A DNA stretch of 64,000 bases from Stomorhina lunata (taxonomy: Eukaryota > Arthropoda > Insecta > Diptera > Rhiniidae). The stretch is taken from the NCBI GenBank assembly GCA_933228675.1, contig OW121743.1:57738406-57802405 (forward strand). Direction: 5' to 3'. Position 1 is the stretch's first letter; each line of letters starts with the position of its first letter. The notes under the pieces are model-generated. The model saw only the letters and a program-made list of their open reading frames with translations, made no database searches and was not told where the DNA came from. The position numbers and the translations under genes are program-made. Shown piece by piece: positions 11,107 through 24,215 of this stretch.

Positions 11107-13430
11107 TAATTTGACTAGTGCAATTTTTCTTTTTTCTCCAAACTTGTCGTATGCTTTACATTAGGCTAATAATATATAGATGCCAATATAGCATTTTAAA
11201 GAATAATATGTATCGGAAAGTGTGTAGCGTCCGTCACAGTATACATTTTTTACAAAATTATATTTATTAAATACAATATTTACGAACACATATCCCCCTT
11301 ATTCATAAAGCAATAACACTGTCTATATCCAGAGTTAAATTTAAGATATTAGGTGTTCAAAAAATATACAGTGGGGCAAATTTGATGCTTTTGAAATTTG
11401 TTGTTTTTTTTTGGGACACTCTAACAGATAGCCGCAGCATTCTTTCGACTAAAAATAAAATGTAAAAAGTGAGAAACTTTAAATAAATATATGTATGTAG
11501 CCGTTTTGTGAAATATTAAATTGTGCCCAAAAATCACATTTTAAACAAATAAAACCATTATTTTCACTGATTTAGTTCATATTTAAAAAAATATGAAATA
11601 TGAATTTTTCCTAATAAAAAACATTCAAGTAAAAACTGTATCGTCCGTCAGTAGCGTCCGCAACAGTTCATTAATATTCTCTGAAATCTGTGCAAAGCTA
11701 TCTAGTGTAGAACGACAACGGGATCCATTAAAGTACAACAAAATCCGTACAAATGTATCGTCCGTCACACATGATTCGCCCATATCAAAAAATTGTCTAA
11801 GACGAATTTTTGATATCGAGTATTCGAAAATTGTTATCTATATTCAGAAATGGTATGTGATGAAAAACGATCGATTTCAGATATATTTTTGAGATAATTT
11901 TCAGTTATTTTCCCAAAAAATTCAAGCCAAATGAAAGATAAAATATCAGTCATTTGACATTTTTTGGGGGAATATAACCGAAAATTAGCTAAAAAATATT
12001 TCTGAAATCGATCGATTTGAAAGCGAAAAATGTTCATCATATCTGTATATTCTAAAATTTGTAATGTAGAAAATTTCGATTTTTTTTAAGTTATAGGGAA
12101 CTACAAAGTCGTCTTTTATCCAGTAAAATTTATTAGCTTTTTTTTGGATTCATTTTCAAACATGTACTTTGTTTTGGCAAATATTTCCATTAAAAGTTAT
12201 TTTTAGCTCCAAAATATTTAGGGAATTTTCGACAAAAATATTTGGAATTCTATTTTTAGACTCAAAGTCAAAAGCAAAGAATGAGGAAGTAAAAGGAGTA
12301 TCAAGGAGGAAAAGGATAAGGTTTTAGGGATTGAGGAAGAAGAATAAGGAGTAACAATGAGTAAAAGGATAAGTTTTTAGGGATTGAGGAAGGGAAGTGA
12401 ATTTAACAATAAGGGAAGTTTTTTAAAGCTAAATAAATCTTAAACCTACCGCATATCTCCATGACATTTTGTTTAAAGTTGTTTTTTGATTTGGTTCTGA
12501 TGGATTGAGGTTTTAATGGAAATTTGTTTTTTATTTCCTTAAAAATAAAAAACAAAACGCCTTCGTTATGGTTGTCCTTGGTAATTAGTTTAAACAAATT
12601 TTGTTTGTTTAAAAAACTTAAAACGTCTCTAGGCAAGGATTTTTTATAGATCCTTGATTTTTTGATACTTTTTTTTAAGGTTTATAAAAAAACGCGCAAT
12701 TTCTTAATTCGTTGTTAAATTACGTTTTATTTGTATCGTTTTGTTGGTTAAATTAAATATAATTTAAATTGTTTTCTTATTGTTTAATGCACTTTTATTT
12801 CTAAAAAGTTATTTCAAAGTTTTATTATTGGTTTCAAGATTTTTTTTTTGTTTGTTTCTATATAAAACGTAAAAAATTACAAAATTTCTTTTAGCACTTT
12901 TTTCTCTTTAATAAAATTTAATTCTTTTCAAAATTTTTTTGAAAATTGATTGTTGATTTCTTTTAAAAAAATATTTCTAAATAATATTTTAAAATGAAAT
13001 AAATTTTAAGTTTATTTTTTTAATTTTCTACTTAAAATTCGCGTGACGTTCTTTTTGCGACTAAACTGATTTACTTGGCGGCTGTTTCGTTAGAACGTAG
13101 GGTTTTGTTTTCTATATCAACTTTTTTTTTTGTTTTGTCGACGTTTCAGTTGATTTGCTGCTACCGCTGCTACAGTTTAAGCATATTTTGCTAAACTTGT
13201 ACATATCGAGCGCCCACCATTAGAGCTTTTATTTTATACAATTTTTTTCTATACTCTCCTCTATTCAATTTGTATTCGTATATTTTTTTCATTAAAACAT
13301 TTTCTTTGAAAGTTTAATATACTCGAACGTTTTTCCTCATATTTTGTTGTGGTAAAAGCTGACAGTGGGCTTGGACGGATGAAAAGTTGGTTAGAGTGTA
13401 GTTTGTCGTTAAGCTATTTATAAACTAGGA
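11107..13430. other. Intergenic DNA with recurring GTAGCGTCCGTCACA motif
   Basis: Contains copies or variants of the GTAGCGTCCGTCACA motif near 11222, 11640-11664 and 11756. A purine-rich stretch at 12250-12400 repeats the phrase TTTAGGGATTGAGGAAG. No convincing gene. Frames at 11593-11892 and 12403-12636 have low-complexity composition and no recognisable domain. Confidence 0.5.
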
Positions 13431-13434
13431 ATTT

Positions 13435-16400
13435 TTTTAAACTAAAAATTTTATATAAAAATTATATATTATTAAACTAAAAATTTTATATTAAAAATTT
13501 TTTATTGAAAAATGTTAGACCAAAAATTGTCTATAGAAAAATTTTAGACCAAACATTTTTTATAAAAAAATTTAAGCCAAGAATTTCTATAGAAGAATTT
13601 TAGAAAAAAATTTTCAAAATAATAATTTAGACAAAAAATGTTCTTATTAAAAATTTAGAACAACAATTTTCCATTAAAAATTTTAAACGAAAAATTTCCA
13701 TGAAGAAGTTTTACTGTACAATTACAATTATTTATTATTGTAATAAACAGTTTTTTGATAAAACCAAAAAATGTTGGTGGAGAAACCTTTCCTCGATGCG
13801 TTTCGATGGTTGGTTAGGCCATCTTTTCAGGAGGATTATCCCGAATTCTAGACAGAGCGAAAACTACACATTAAATATTATTTGAGGGACAGAATAAATA
13901 CAAATTATTATTGTGTCCAACAACTATCAAAATAAAGCGAAATATCAACATCATCTGAACAGAAACACACAAACATTTTTCAGTTTTAGATCGAAAAATT
14001 TTCTATACAAAAAAAAAAAATATTAAACGAAAAATTTTTCTATAAAAAAATTAAGATCAAAAATTTGTTTAAAAAAATTTTAACCAAAATTTTTCTATAG
14101 AAAAATTTTAGAACAAAAATTTTTTACCAAATAATTTAAACAACAAATTTTCTATAGAAAAATTTTTCACCAAAAATTTTTTTGTAAAAAGGTTTTAAAC
14201 CAAAAATTTTCTATAGAAGGATTTAAGACAAAAAATTTTCTATATAAAAATTTAGAACAAACATTTTCTATTAAAAATTTCAAACCACAAAAAAAAATTT
14301 TTCTATAGAAAACTTTTAGACCAAAAATTTTCTATAGAAATCTTTAGACCAAAAATTTTCTATAGAAAACTTTAGACCAAAAATTTTCTATAGAAAACTT
14401 TAGACCAAAAATTTTCTATAGAAAACTTTAGACCAAAAATTTTCTATAGAAAACTTTAGACCAAAAATTTTCTATAGAAAACTTTAGACCAAAAATTTTC
14501 TATAGAAAACTTTTAGACCAAAAATTTTCTATAGAAAAATTTTGCATTGAAAATTTTCTATTGAAAAATTTTGTATTGAAAATTTTCTACAGAAAAATTT
14601 TATTTTAAAAATTTTCTATTAAAAATTTTCTATAGAAAAAAATTATATTGAAAATTTTCTGTAGCAAAATTTTGTATTGAAAATTTTTTATATAATAATT
14701 TTATATTGAAAATTTTCTATATAATTTTACATTGAAAATTTTCTGCAGAAAAATCTTGTATTAAAAATTTTCTATAGAAAATTTTATATTGAAAATTTTC
14801 TAACGAAAAAATTTTATGTTGAAAATTTTCTTTAGAAAAATTTTACATTGAAAATATTTTATAGAAAAATTTAATATTGAAAATTTTCTATAGAAAAATT
14901 TATATTGAAAATTTTCTATAGAAACATTTTATATTGAAAATTTTGTTTTGAAAATTTTTTATATAATAACTTTATATTGAAAATTTTCTATAGAAAAATT
15001 TAAAATAAACATTTTCTATAGAAAATTTTTTATTGAAAATTTTCTATAGAAAAATTTTATATTGAAAATTTTCCATATAATAATTTTATGTTGAAAATTT
15101 ACTATAGAAAAATTTTATATTGAAAATTTTCTATAGCAAAATTTTGTATTGAAAATTTTCTATATAATAATTTTATATTGAAAATTTTCTGTAGAAAAAT
15201 TTTATATTGAAAATTTTCTGTAGAAAAATTTTATATTGAAAATTTTCTATAGAAAAATTTTATGTTGAAAATTTTGTATAGAAAAATTTTATATTGAAAA
15301 TTTTCTATAGAAAAATTTTATATTGAAAATTTTCTATAGAAAAATTTTATATTGAAAATTTTCTATAGCAAAATTTTGTATTGAAAATTTTCTATATAAT
15401 AATTTCATATTGAAAATTTTCTATAGAAAAATTTTTTATTGAAAGTTCTCTATTGAAAAATTTTATATTGAAAATTCTCTATAGAAAAATTTTATATTGA
15501 AAATTTTCTATAGCAAAATTTTGTATTGAAAATTTTCTATATAATAATTTAATATTGCAAATTTTCTGTAGAAAAATTATATATTGAAAATTTTCTATAG
15601 CAAAATTTTGTATCGAAAATTTTCTATATAATAATTTTATATTGAAAATTTTCTGTAGAAAAATTTTATATTGAAAATTTTCTGTAGAAAAATTTTATAT
15701 TGAAAATTTTCTATAGAAAAATTTTATATTGAAAATTTTGTATAGAAAAATTTTATATTGAAAATTTTCTATAGAAAAATTTTATATTGAAAATTTTCTA
15801 TAGAAAAATTTTATATTGAAAATTTTCTATAGAAAAATTTTATACTGAAAATTTTCTATAGAAAATTTTATTTTAAATATTTTCTATAGAAAAATTTTAT
15901 ATTGAAAATTTTCTATAGAAAAATTTTATTTTAAAAATTTTCTATAGAAAAATTTTCTATTAAACATTTTCTATTAAAAATTGTATATTGAAAATTTTCT
16001 ATAGAAAAAATTTATCTTGAGCATTTTATATTGAAAATTTTCTATAGAAATTTTATATTGAAAATTGTCCATAGAAAAATTTTATATAGAAAAATTTTAT
16101 TTTAAAAATTTTCTATATAAAAATTTTACATTGAAAATTTTCTATAGAAAAATTTTCTATATAAAAATTTTACATTGAAAATTTTCTATAGAAAAATTTT
16201 ATATTTAAAATTTTCTATAGAAAAATTTTATATTGAAAATTTTCTTAATAAAAATTTTATATTGAAAATTTTCTGTAGTAAAATTTTATGCTGAAAACTT
16301 TCTATAGAAAAATTTTATACTGAAAATTTTAAAAGAAAATTTTATTTTAAAAATTTTCTAAAGAAAATTTTATTTTAAAAATTTTCTATAGAAAAATTTT

Positions 16401-17690
16401 ATTTTAAAAATTTTATATTGAAAATTTTCTATAGAAAAATTTTATATTAAAAATTTTCTATAGAAAAATTTTATATTAAAAATTTTCTATAGAAAAATTT
16501 TATATTTAAAATTTTCTATAGAAAAATTTTATATTGAAAATTTTCTATAGAAAAATTTTATATTGAGAATTTTCCTAATAAAAATTTTATATTGAAAATT
16601 TTCTGTAGTAAAATTTTATGTTGAAAACTTTCTATAGAAAAATTTTATACCGAAAATTTTCTATAGAAAAATTTTATTTTAAAAATTTTCAATAGAAAAA
16701 TTTTATTTTAAAAATTTTCTATAGAAAAATTTTATTTAAATTTTATTGAAATAATTAAGCTTGAGGCATTTATTTTAAAAATTTTCTATAAAAAATTTTA
16801 TATTGAAAATTTTCTATACAAAAATTTTATATTGCAAATTTTCTACAGAAAAATTTTATACTGAAAACTTTCTATACAAAAATTTTATTTTAAAAATTTT
16901 CTATATCAATATTTTATATTGAAAATTTACTATAGAAAAATTTTATATTGAAAATTTTCTATAAAAAAATTTTGTATTGAAACTTTTCTATAAAAAATTT
17001 TATATTAAAAATTTTCTGCAGAAAAATTTTGTATTGAAAAATTTTATATTAAAAATTTTAAAATAGAAAAATTTTATATTGAAAATTTTCTATAGCAAAA
17101 TTTTGTATTCAAAATTTTTTATTGAAAATTTTTATAGAAAAATTTAAAAAAACCAAAATAAACCAAAAATTTAAAAAAAATTCTCAAAAAAATTTAAGAC
17201 CAAAAATTTTCTATAGAAAAAAATTTTTAGTTAAAATTTTGTAATTCAAATTTTAGACAAAAAATTTTCTATAGAAGAACTTTTAAACAAACATTTTTTA
17301 TAGAAGAATTTTAGACCAAAAATTTTCTGCAAAAGAATTTTACTCCAAAAATTTTCTATAGAAAAATTTTAGACAAAAATTTTTTATAAAAAATTTTTAA
17401 ACCAAACATTTTTTTTTAGAAAAATTTAGACCAAACATTTTCTATAGAAAACTTTTAGACCAAAAATTTTCTATAGAAAACTTTTAGACCAAAAATTTTC
17501 TATAGAAAACTTTTAGACCAAAAATTTTCTATAGAAAACTTTAAGACCAAAAATTTTCTATGGAAAACTTTTAGACCAAAAATTTTCTATAGAAAAATTT
17601 TAGACAAGAAATTTTCTTTAGAAAAGTTTTAGACTAGAAACTTTTTATAGAAAAAAAATTTCTATAAAAAAATTTTGAAGTGTGGGCCGT
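13435..17690. repeat. A/T-rich tandem array, 28-29-bp monomers
   Basis: The main unit, at 14540-16700, is ATTGAAAATTTTCTATAGAA plus AAATTTTAT, 29 bp (period measured at 15325 to 15354). The edges, at 13440-14530 and 17200-17650, carry a sister unit built on AGACCAAAAATTTTCTATAG plus AAAACTTT (28-29 bp). Edge and centre variants thus form a layered array. A family 1 ribozyme repeat is inserted at about 13695-13975. Confidence 0.92.
13695..13975 (-). mobile_element. Ribozyme-bearing short repeat, family 1, copy 2 (dead core)
   Basis: The reverse complement matches the copy at 28226-28485 over most of its length, including the upstream phrase ending TTTATTCTGTCCC. The hammerhead at 13790-13835 keeps stem I (5 bp) and stem II but reads CTGAAAA in place of CTGAAGA, so the conserved G8 is lost. 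It also reads CGCATC where copy 1 has CGCGTC, which breaks stem III. This copy should not cleave. Confidence 0.65.
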
Positions 17691-19079
17691 TCCAAGAATT
17701 TCCCTTGACCACTGTTTCCACAAAATATCATATTGTATCCATATACTACCTATATACTATATAACTATATACATTTAGTTGAATATTAAACTTTATTTTA
17801 TAAGCTAAAAATTCTTGTGACGTAGTTTGTTTATGGAAAATATTCGCAGCAAAAAGAAGCTTTCGTTTCATTCACTTCTCACTCACACTTTGCTCGGACT
17901 CTCTAATTGTTGCTTATTTTGCGAGATGTTGCATATTTTTTGTTGTTGTTGTCAAACAGTAGCAGCAGCTTTGATATCGACAGCAACAACAACCTTTTAG
18001 TATACATCCACGTGTTTTAGCTTTTCATTAGCCAACAGCAAAAATAAAGCTTTTTCTATTACTCGGGAAGAGAAGATTTATAAACAAAACACAGAAGAGC
18101 TTTACGAAATGTACCAATTTGACAATTCACAACTAAATCTTAAGCTTTTTTGAAAACAATTTCTTTACTAAGTGTTTACGAGTACATACAAAAGTGTTGT
18201 TTGTATGTATGTATGTACTTGTGGAAATACTCACGTTTACACACATAATAAATATAAGAAAACTTAAATACTGTAGGCGTCGTAATCCAAAGTGTTCAAA
18301 TTTTCAAAAATTTTTTGAAATTATTTAAATATTACTCATACGTCACTGAACAGTTCAAGAAATTTTCTCATCATTTTCATATGATTTTGTTTATTTTTTT
18401 CTAATGATTCACATTTTTTTTGGTTTTAAAATTTTCATTTAAAATTTTTTTGTTATTCTTTGCTTTTCATGGTCATCATTCATGAATTTTCTTTGCATTT
18501 CACAGTTTAATGTCCTTCATTTTCTCATTCTCTTCTTCATTGTATCTCATTCGTTTCTTCTCTTGGAGGTTTTCTCCATGAGTTTCTCAATGGCTAAAAT
18601 GTTTATGCCAAAATTGTTGTTGCCTTGCAGCTGTTTTGGTAGTTGTTGTTGCTATGATATTGATTTAGCTTTTTATGTTGGATAACGGCGTCAATGAGTT
18701 GTGCCACTGACATTGTTTTATGATTTTCTGCCCATGTGAACTTTGTTGAAATTGTCTTAGGTCTGCCTTTTAAGTGTAAAAAGCTACTTATGTTAAGAAG
18801 TTCAAGTATGTAATAAGTTTTTATACCCTCCAGTACCATAGTACAGTGGCATTCTTTAAAAATAGAATGGAAATAAGTCCATAACTTCTTAATCCAAAGT
18901 AGGGCACGTCAGACTCATAAATCACTTAAAACGATATATAATTGTCATTTCTTAACCGATTTGAAAAAAATATATAACAAATATATAAGTTAAGATCTGC
19001 AAAAAATATCACCAGATGCATATGCTATCTCTTACTGTTTAAAAGATATTCAACTTCAAAAAATAAAATTTATAACTAA
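17691..19079. other. Intergenic DNA plus a dispersed repeat
   Basis: Includes fly-like TTGTTG and CAGCAG runs (17930-18000) and no supported gene. From about 18826 it contains a dispersed repeat that is similar to 27190-27480, sharing AAAATAGAATGGAAATAAGT-like and ATATAACAAATATATA-like phrases and a 'ATGCATATG(A/C)TATCTCT' phrase. Confidence 0.5.
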
Positions 19080-22000
19080 AAAATTTTTTAGAACTAAAAA
19101 TTTTCTCTTAAAAATTTTTAGTCTAAATTTTTGTAAAGAAAATTTTTGGTTTAAAAATTTTTTATAGAAATTTTTTATAGAAAATTTTTGGGATAAAAAA
19201 CTTTTGTTCAAAAATTCTTTTATAGAAAATTTTTTGTCTAAAATTTTTATGTAAAAAATTTAAACCAAAAAATTTTTTAAAATGGTTTACCAAAATTTTG
19301 GGACATCAAACATTTAATTAGAAAGTTTTACTCTAGTGTATTGCACTAAGAATCCCAATTTATTACAATTATTATTGTAATAAATAGTTTTTTGTTAAAA
19401 CCAAGAAAAATTTTGGTCTAAAATTTTTCTATAGAAAATTTTTGGTCTAAAATATTTGTATAGTATCTATTTTATCTTACATTTTTCTTTAGAATTTTAT
19501 TGGTCTAATATTTTTCTTTAGAAAATTTTTTGCTTAAATTTTTTTTATAGATAATTTTTGGTCTAAAAGTTTTTTATAGAAAATTTTTGTTCTAAAATTA
19601 ATTTATTGATCTAAATTTTAATTTTTAGTAAAAAATTTTCTATCTAAATTTTTTATACAAAATATTTGGTCTAAAATTTCTCTACAGAAAATTTTTGGCA
19701 TCAATTTTTCTATCGAAAATTTTTGATCTAAATTTTTCTGTAGAAAATTTTTGGACAAAATTTTTCGCTAAACATTTTTTATAGAAAATTTTATGTTTAA
19801 TTTTTCTTTAGAAAATTTTCTCTATAGAAAATTTTTGTCCAAAATTTGTCTATAAAAAATGTTTTCTCTAAAATTTTTCTCTAGACAATTTTAGGTTTAA
19901 AATTTTTCGATAGAATTTTGCTGGAAAATTTTCTATAGAAAAATTTTTATACCTAAAAATTTTGTATAGAAAAATTTTTATAACTTAAAAATTTTCTATA
20001 GAAGATTTTTTATATCTTAAAACTTTGCTCTTCTTGAAAATCTTTAGTCTAAATTTTTCTAAAGAAAATTTTTGGTTTAAAAATTTTTTATAGACAATTT
20101 TTGTTTAAAATTTTTATATAGAAATTGTTTGGTCTGTTTTTGGGCTAAAAAACTTTTGTTCAAAAATTCTTCTATAGAATATTTTTTGTCTAAAATTTTT
20201 ATATAAAAAATTCAAACCAAAAATTTTTTTTCTTTAGAACATTTTTATGTTGAAAATTTAAACCAAAAATTTTTTTTCTTTAGAAAATTTGTAATGTAAA
20301 AATTTAAACCGAAATTTTTTTTTTTCTTTAGAAAATGTTTGGTCTATAATTTTTCTATAGAAAATTTTTAGTCTTAAATTTTTTTTATAGAAAATTTTAA
20401 TATTTTTCTTTAGAACATTTTTGGTTTAAAATTTTTCTATAGAAAATTATTGGTTTAAAATTTATATATAGAAAATCTTTGGTCTAAAATTTTAAAAGTT
20501 TTTATAAAAATTTTTTTTTTGTTCTAAAATTAATTTATTGATATAAATTTTAATTTTTATTAAAAAATTTTCTATCTAAATTTTTTATAGAAAATTTTTG
20601 GTCTTAAATTTCTCTACAGAAAATTTTTGGAGTAAAAATTGTTTGCTTAAAATTTTTCATTAGAAAATTTTTGGTATAAATTTTTCAATCGAAAGTTTTC
20701 ATCTAAATTTTTCTCTAGAAATTTTTTTTGCAAAATTTTTCGCTAAAAATTTTTTTTATAGAAAATTTTTAGTCTAATTTTTCTTTAGAAAATTTTTGAT
20801 CTAAAATTTCTCCATAGAAAATTTTTGTCTAAAATTTTTCTATAAAAAATGTTTGCTCTAAAATTTTTCTCTAGAAAATTTTTGGTTTAAAATTTTTTTA
20901 TAGAAAATTGTTGGTCTAAAGAAGTAGACCAAAAATTTGGTGTAAAATTTTCTATAGAAAAATTGAAACAACTAAAAAATTTTCTATAGGAAATTTTTTA
21001 CAACTAAAAAATTTTTTCTTCTCGAAAATTTTTTCTAAAGAAAATTTTTGGTTTAAAATTTTTTTATAGAAAATTTTTGTCTTAAATTTTTTAATAGAAA
21101 TTGTTTGGTCTGTAGAAAATTGTTGGGCTAAAAAACTATTGTTCAAAAGTTCTTCTATAGAAAATATTTTTATTTTATTTATTATTTTTTTTTATGTAAA
21201 AAATTTAAATCAGATTTTTTTTTTTTAGAAAATTTTTGGTCTAAATTTTTTTCATAGAATCTATTTGAACTAACATTTTTCTTTAGAATTTTATTGGTCT
21301 AATATTTTTCTTTAGAAAATTTTTAATGTAAAAGTTTTCTATAGGCAATTTTTCGCTAAAAATTTCTTATAGAAAATTTTTGGTCCAATTTTTGGTCTAA
21401 AATTTCTCTATAGAAAATTTTTGTCCAAAATTTTTCTATAAAAAATGGTTGCTCTAAAATTCCTCTAGAGAAAAGTTTTGGTCTAAATTCCTCTAGAGAA
21501 AAAAATTTCTCTAGAGAAAAGTTTAGTTTTTTCAATAAAACGTTTTCGAAAGAAAATTTTTGGTCTAAAAATTGTTAAAGGAAATTTTTTGTCTATAGAT
21601 AAATTTTTTTATAAAATTCTTCCAAAGAAAATTTTTGTTCTAAATTTTTCTATCGTCTAAAATATTTGTATTGTCTAAAGTTATCTATCAAAAATATTTG
21701 GTCTCTCTAGAAAATTTTTGGTTTAACATTTTTTTATAGAAAATTGTTGGTCTAAAGAAGAAGACCAAAAATTTGCTGTAAAATTTTCTATAGAAAAATT
21801 TTTATACCTAAAAAATTTTGTATAGAAAAATTTTTATAACTTAAAAATTTTCTATAGAAGATTTTTTATATCTTAAAACTTTGCTCTTCTTGAAAATCTT
21901 TAGTCTAAATTTTTCTAAAGAAAATTTTTGGTTTAAAAATTTTTTATAGACAATTTTTGTTTAAAATTTTTATATAGAAATTTTGTTCAAAAACTCTTCT

Positions 22001-22960
22001 ATAGAAAATTTTTTGTCTAAAATTTTTATATAAAAAATTTAAACTAAAAATTTTTTTCTTTAGAACATTTTCATGTTGAAAATTTAAACCAAAAATTTTT
22101 TTTCTTTAGAAAATTTGTAATGTAAAAATTTAAACCGAAAATTTTTTTCTTTAGAAAATGTTTGGTCTATAATTTTTCTATAGAAAATTTTTGGTCTTAA
22201 ATTTTTTTTATAGAAAATTTTAATATTTTTCTTTAGAAAATTTTTGGTTTAAAATTTTTCTATAGAAAATTATTGGTTTAAAATTTATCTATAGAAAATC
22301 TTTGGTCTAAAATTTTAAAAGTTTTTATAATTTTTTTTTTTTGTTCTAAAATTAATTTATTGATATAAATTTTAATTTTTATTAAAAAATTTTCTATCTA
22401 AATTTTTTATACAAAATTTTTGGTCTTAAATTTCTCTACAGAAAATTTTTCGAGTAAAAATTGTTTGCTTAAAATTTTTCTATAGAAAATTTTTGGTATA
22501 AATTTTTCAATCGAAAGTTTTTGATCTAAATTTTTCTCTAGAATTTTTTTTTGCAAAATTTTTCGCTTAAAATTTTTCTTATAGAAAATTTTTAGTCTAA
22601 TTTTTCTTTAGAAAATTTTTGATCTAAAATTTCTCCATAGAAAATTTTTGTCTAAAATTTTTCTATAAAAAATGTTTGCTCTAAAATTTTTCTCTAGAAA
22701 ATTTTTGGTTTAAAATTTTTTGTTGTAAAATTTTCTATAGAAAAATTTGTACAACTAAAAAATTTTCTATAGGAAATTTTTTACAACTAAAAAATTTTCT
22801 CTTCTCGAAAATTTTTAGTCTAAATTTTTCTAAAGAAAATTTTTGGTTTAAAATTTTTTTATAGAAAATTTTTGTCTTAAATTTTTAAATAGAAATTGTT
22901 TGGTCTGTAGAAAATTGTTGGGCTAAAAAACTTTTCTATAGAAAAATATTCTGTAGAAAG
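19080..22960. repeat. A/T-rich tandem array with internal 1.2-kb duplication
   Basis: Degenerate units of about 28-31 bp are built on GGTCTAAAATTTTTCTATAG plus AAAATTTTT. Segment 19930-21135 recurs, with small changes, at about 21780-22935; both include the landmarks TTTTGTATAGAAAAATTTTT, TTGCTCTTCTTGAAAATCTT and TAGAAATTGTTTGGTCTG. The tail of a family 1 ribozyme repeat is embedded at 19325-19410. Confidence 0.88.
19325..19410 (-). repeat. Family 1 ribozyme repeat, truncated tail
   Basis: The plus strand reads TGTATTGCACTAAGAATCCC, then a TTTATTAC/GTAATAAA hairpin, then TAGTTTTTTGTTAAAACCAA. This is the same tail as at 28232-28302. The ribozyme part is missing. Confidence 0.65.
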
Positions 22961-24215
22961 ATTTTTATATCGAAACCAGTTTATATCGAAAATTTTTTAG
23001 ATCGAAAAATTTTTAAAACGTAAAATTTGTATACCGAACATTGCCTCGTTCATCAGCAAAATAAAAATATTGGCCTTGGCCGCGAAGTTGAAGAAGGTCT
23101 ATTAGTTTTTGGTAAAAAAGGAACTAAATTATACTCATCAATAAGCAAAGACTTAAACCATAACAAAGTATAGATACATAATGTTTGTTTCCGTACTCTA
23201 ACGAAACTACCCAAAACAGTCCGAAGTTGCCACGTTTGAGTAAGTTTGGATTGTTTCGTTAAAGTAAAGAAACACACATAGAATTGGGTAAGTTTGTGGT
23301 AACTTTGGACTGTTTTGGGTAACTTCGTTTTCATGCGGAAACTCAACTTTTGTTTTTTCAAATTCAAAATCAACTTATAATAATTAAATTAAATCTATAA
23401 AATTTCCTAATTAATTTAATGACCCAAACTATTTGCATGCTCATCATCATTCTAATCCATTGTCGGTAATAAGCGGTCACTGGATTACAATTATTTTATT
23501 TTTTTCTTTATAAGATTTTTTCTATTATTTTCTAACTAAGAAACCGTAAGCAAATAGTCCATTAAAAAAGTTCAAAATTAATTTTATTTTTTCGATTTCC
23601 TGTTGCCAAATCGTTTTCAACTTAAACTTAAGACAATTGAAAAATATAAGAGTAAAAAAAATGGTTGGCCACAAATCGTAAACAATTCCATATTATCAGA
23701 GATCACGATATTCATTGGATTTTTTACAAATTTTTTTTTCCAACTCATTTTTATGTTCATGATTTTAGCAAATTAAAGAAATAAAATTTATTTATTGTTA
23801 AAGTAGATTTTTTTTTGTTTTGTTTGGTTGGTTGTTGGGTTAGTTGGATGATGGGCCTTTTCGTCTTTCATTCCCATTTGTTTTGGATTAAGTCCATAGT
23901 TTAACGTTTGGTTGTTCATTAACTGTTTGGCCTCATCATCGTCATCATCATCATCTTCACCAGCATGAACATCATCCTTTTCTGTTACTTAAAACGAGTT
24001 GTATGTAACTGAAAGATTTTCCAACTCTCCCTCATAACTTTAAAGTAATTTATGGCCAGACTATTGAGCTCTTGTTGTTGGGTCATGAACGCTAAATAGT
24101 CAAATGGAGGAAGTCTATAAAAAAATTAAGTACAAATAACTGCAAATGATTTTTAGAATAAAAATAAAGTAATTCCAATCACAAAAAAATAAGAATAAAG
24201 TCGTTGGGCACAAAT
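22961..24215. other. Intergenic DNA
   Basis: Contains the hairpin element listed separately and a CAT/CATCAT run at 23935-23975. A 106-codon minus-strand frame at 23053-23373 lies over the hairpin and has no recognisable domain, so it is not called as a gene. Confidence 0.5.
23187..23342. mobile_element. 156-bp fold-back (MITE-like) hairpin
   Basis: The outer arms, 23187-23233 and 23296-23342, are inverted repeats matching at roughly 80%. Both contain ACCCAAAACAGTCC or its complement and begin with GTTTCCG or its complement. The centre contains further partial copies of the same motif. The form fits a fold-back or MITE, but no clear target duplication was found. Confidence 0.6.

Noticed and set aside
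23053..23373. 106-codon minus-strand frame
   Set aside because: It runs through both arms of a fold-back repeat and has no domain.
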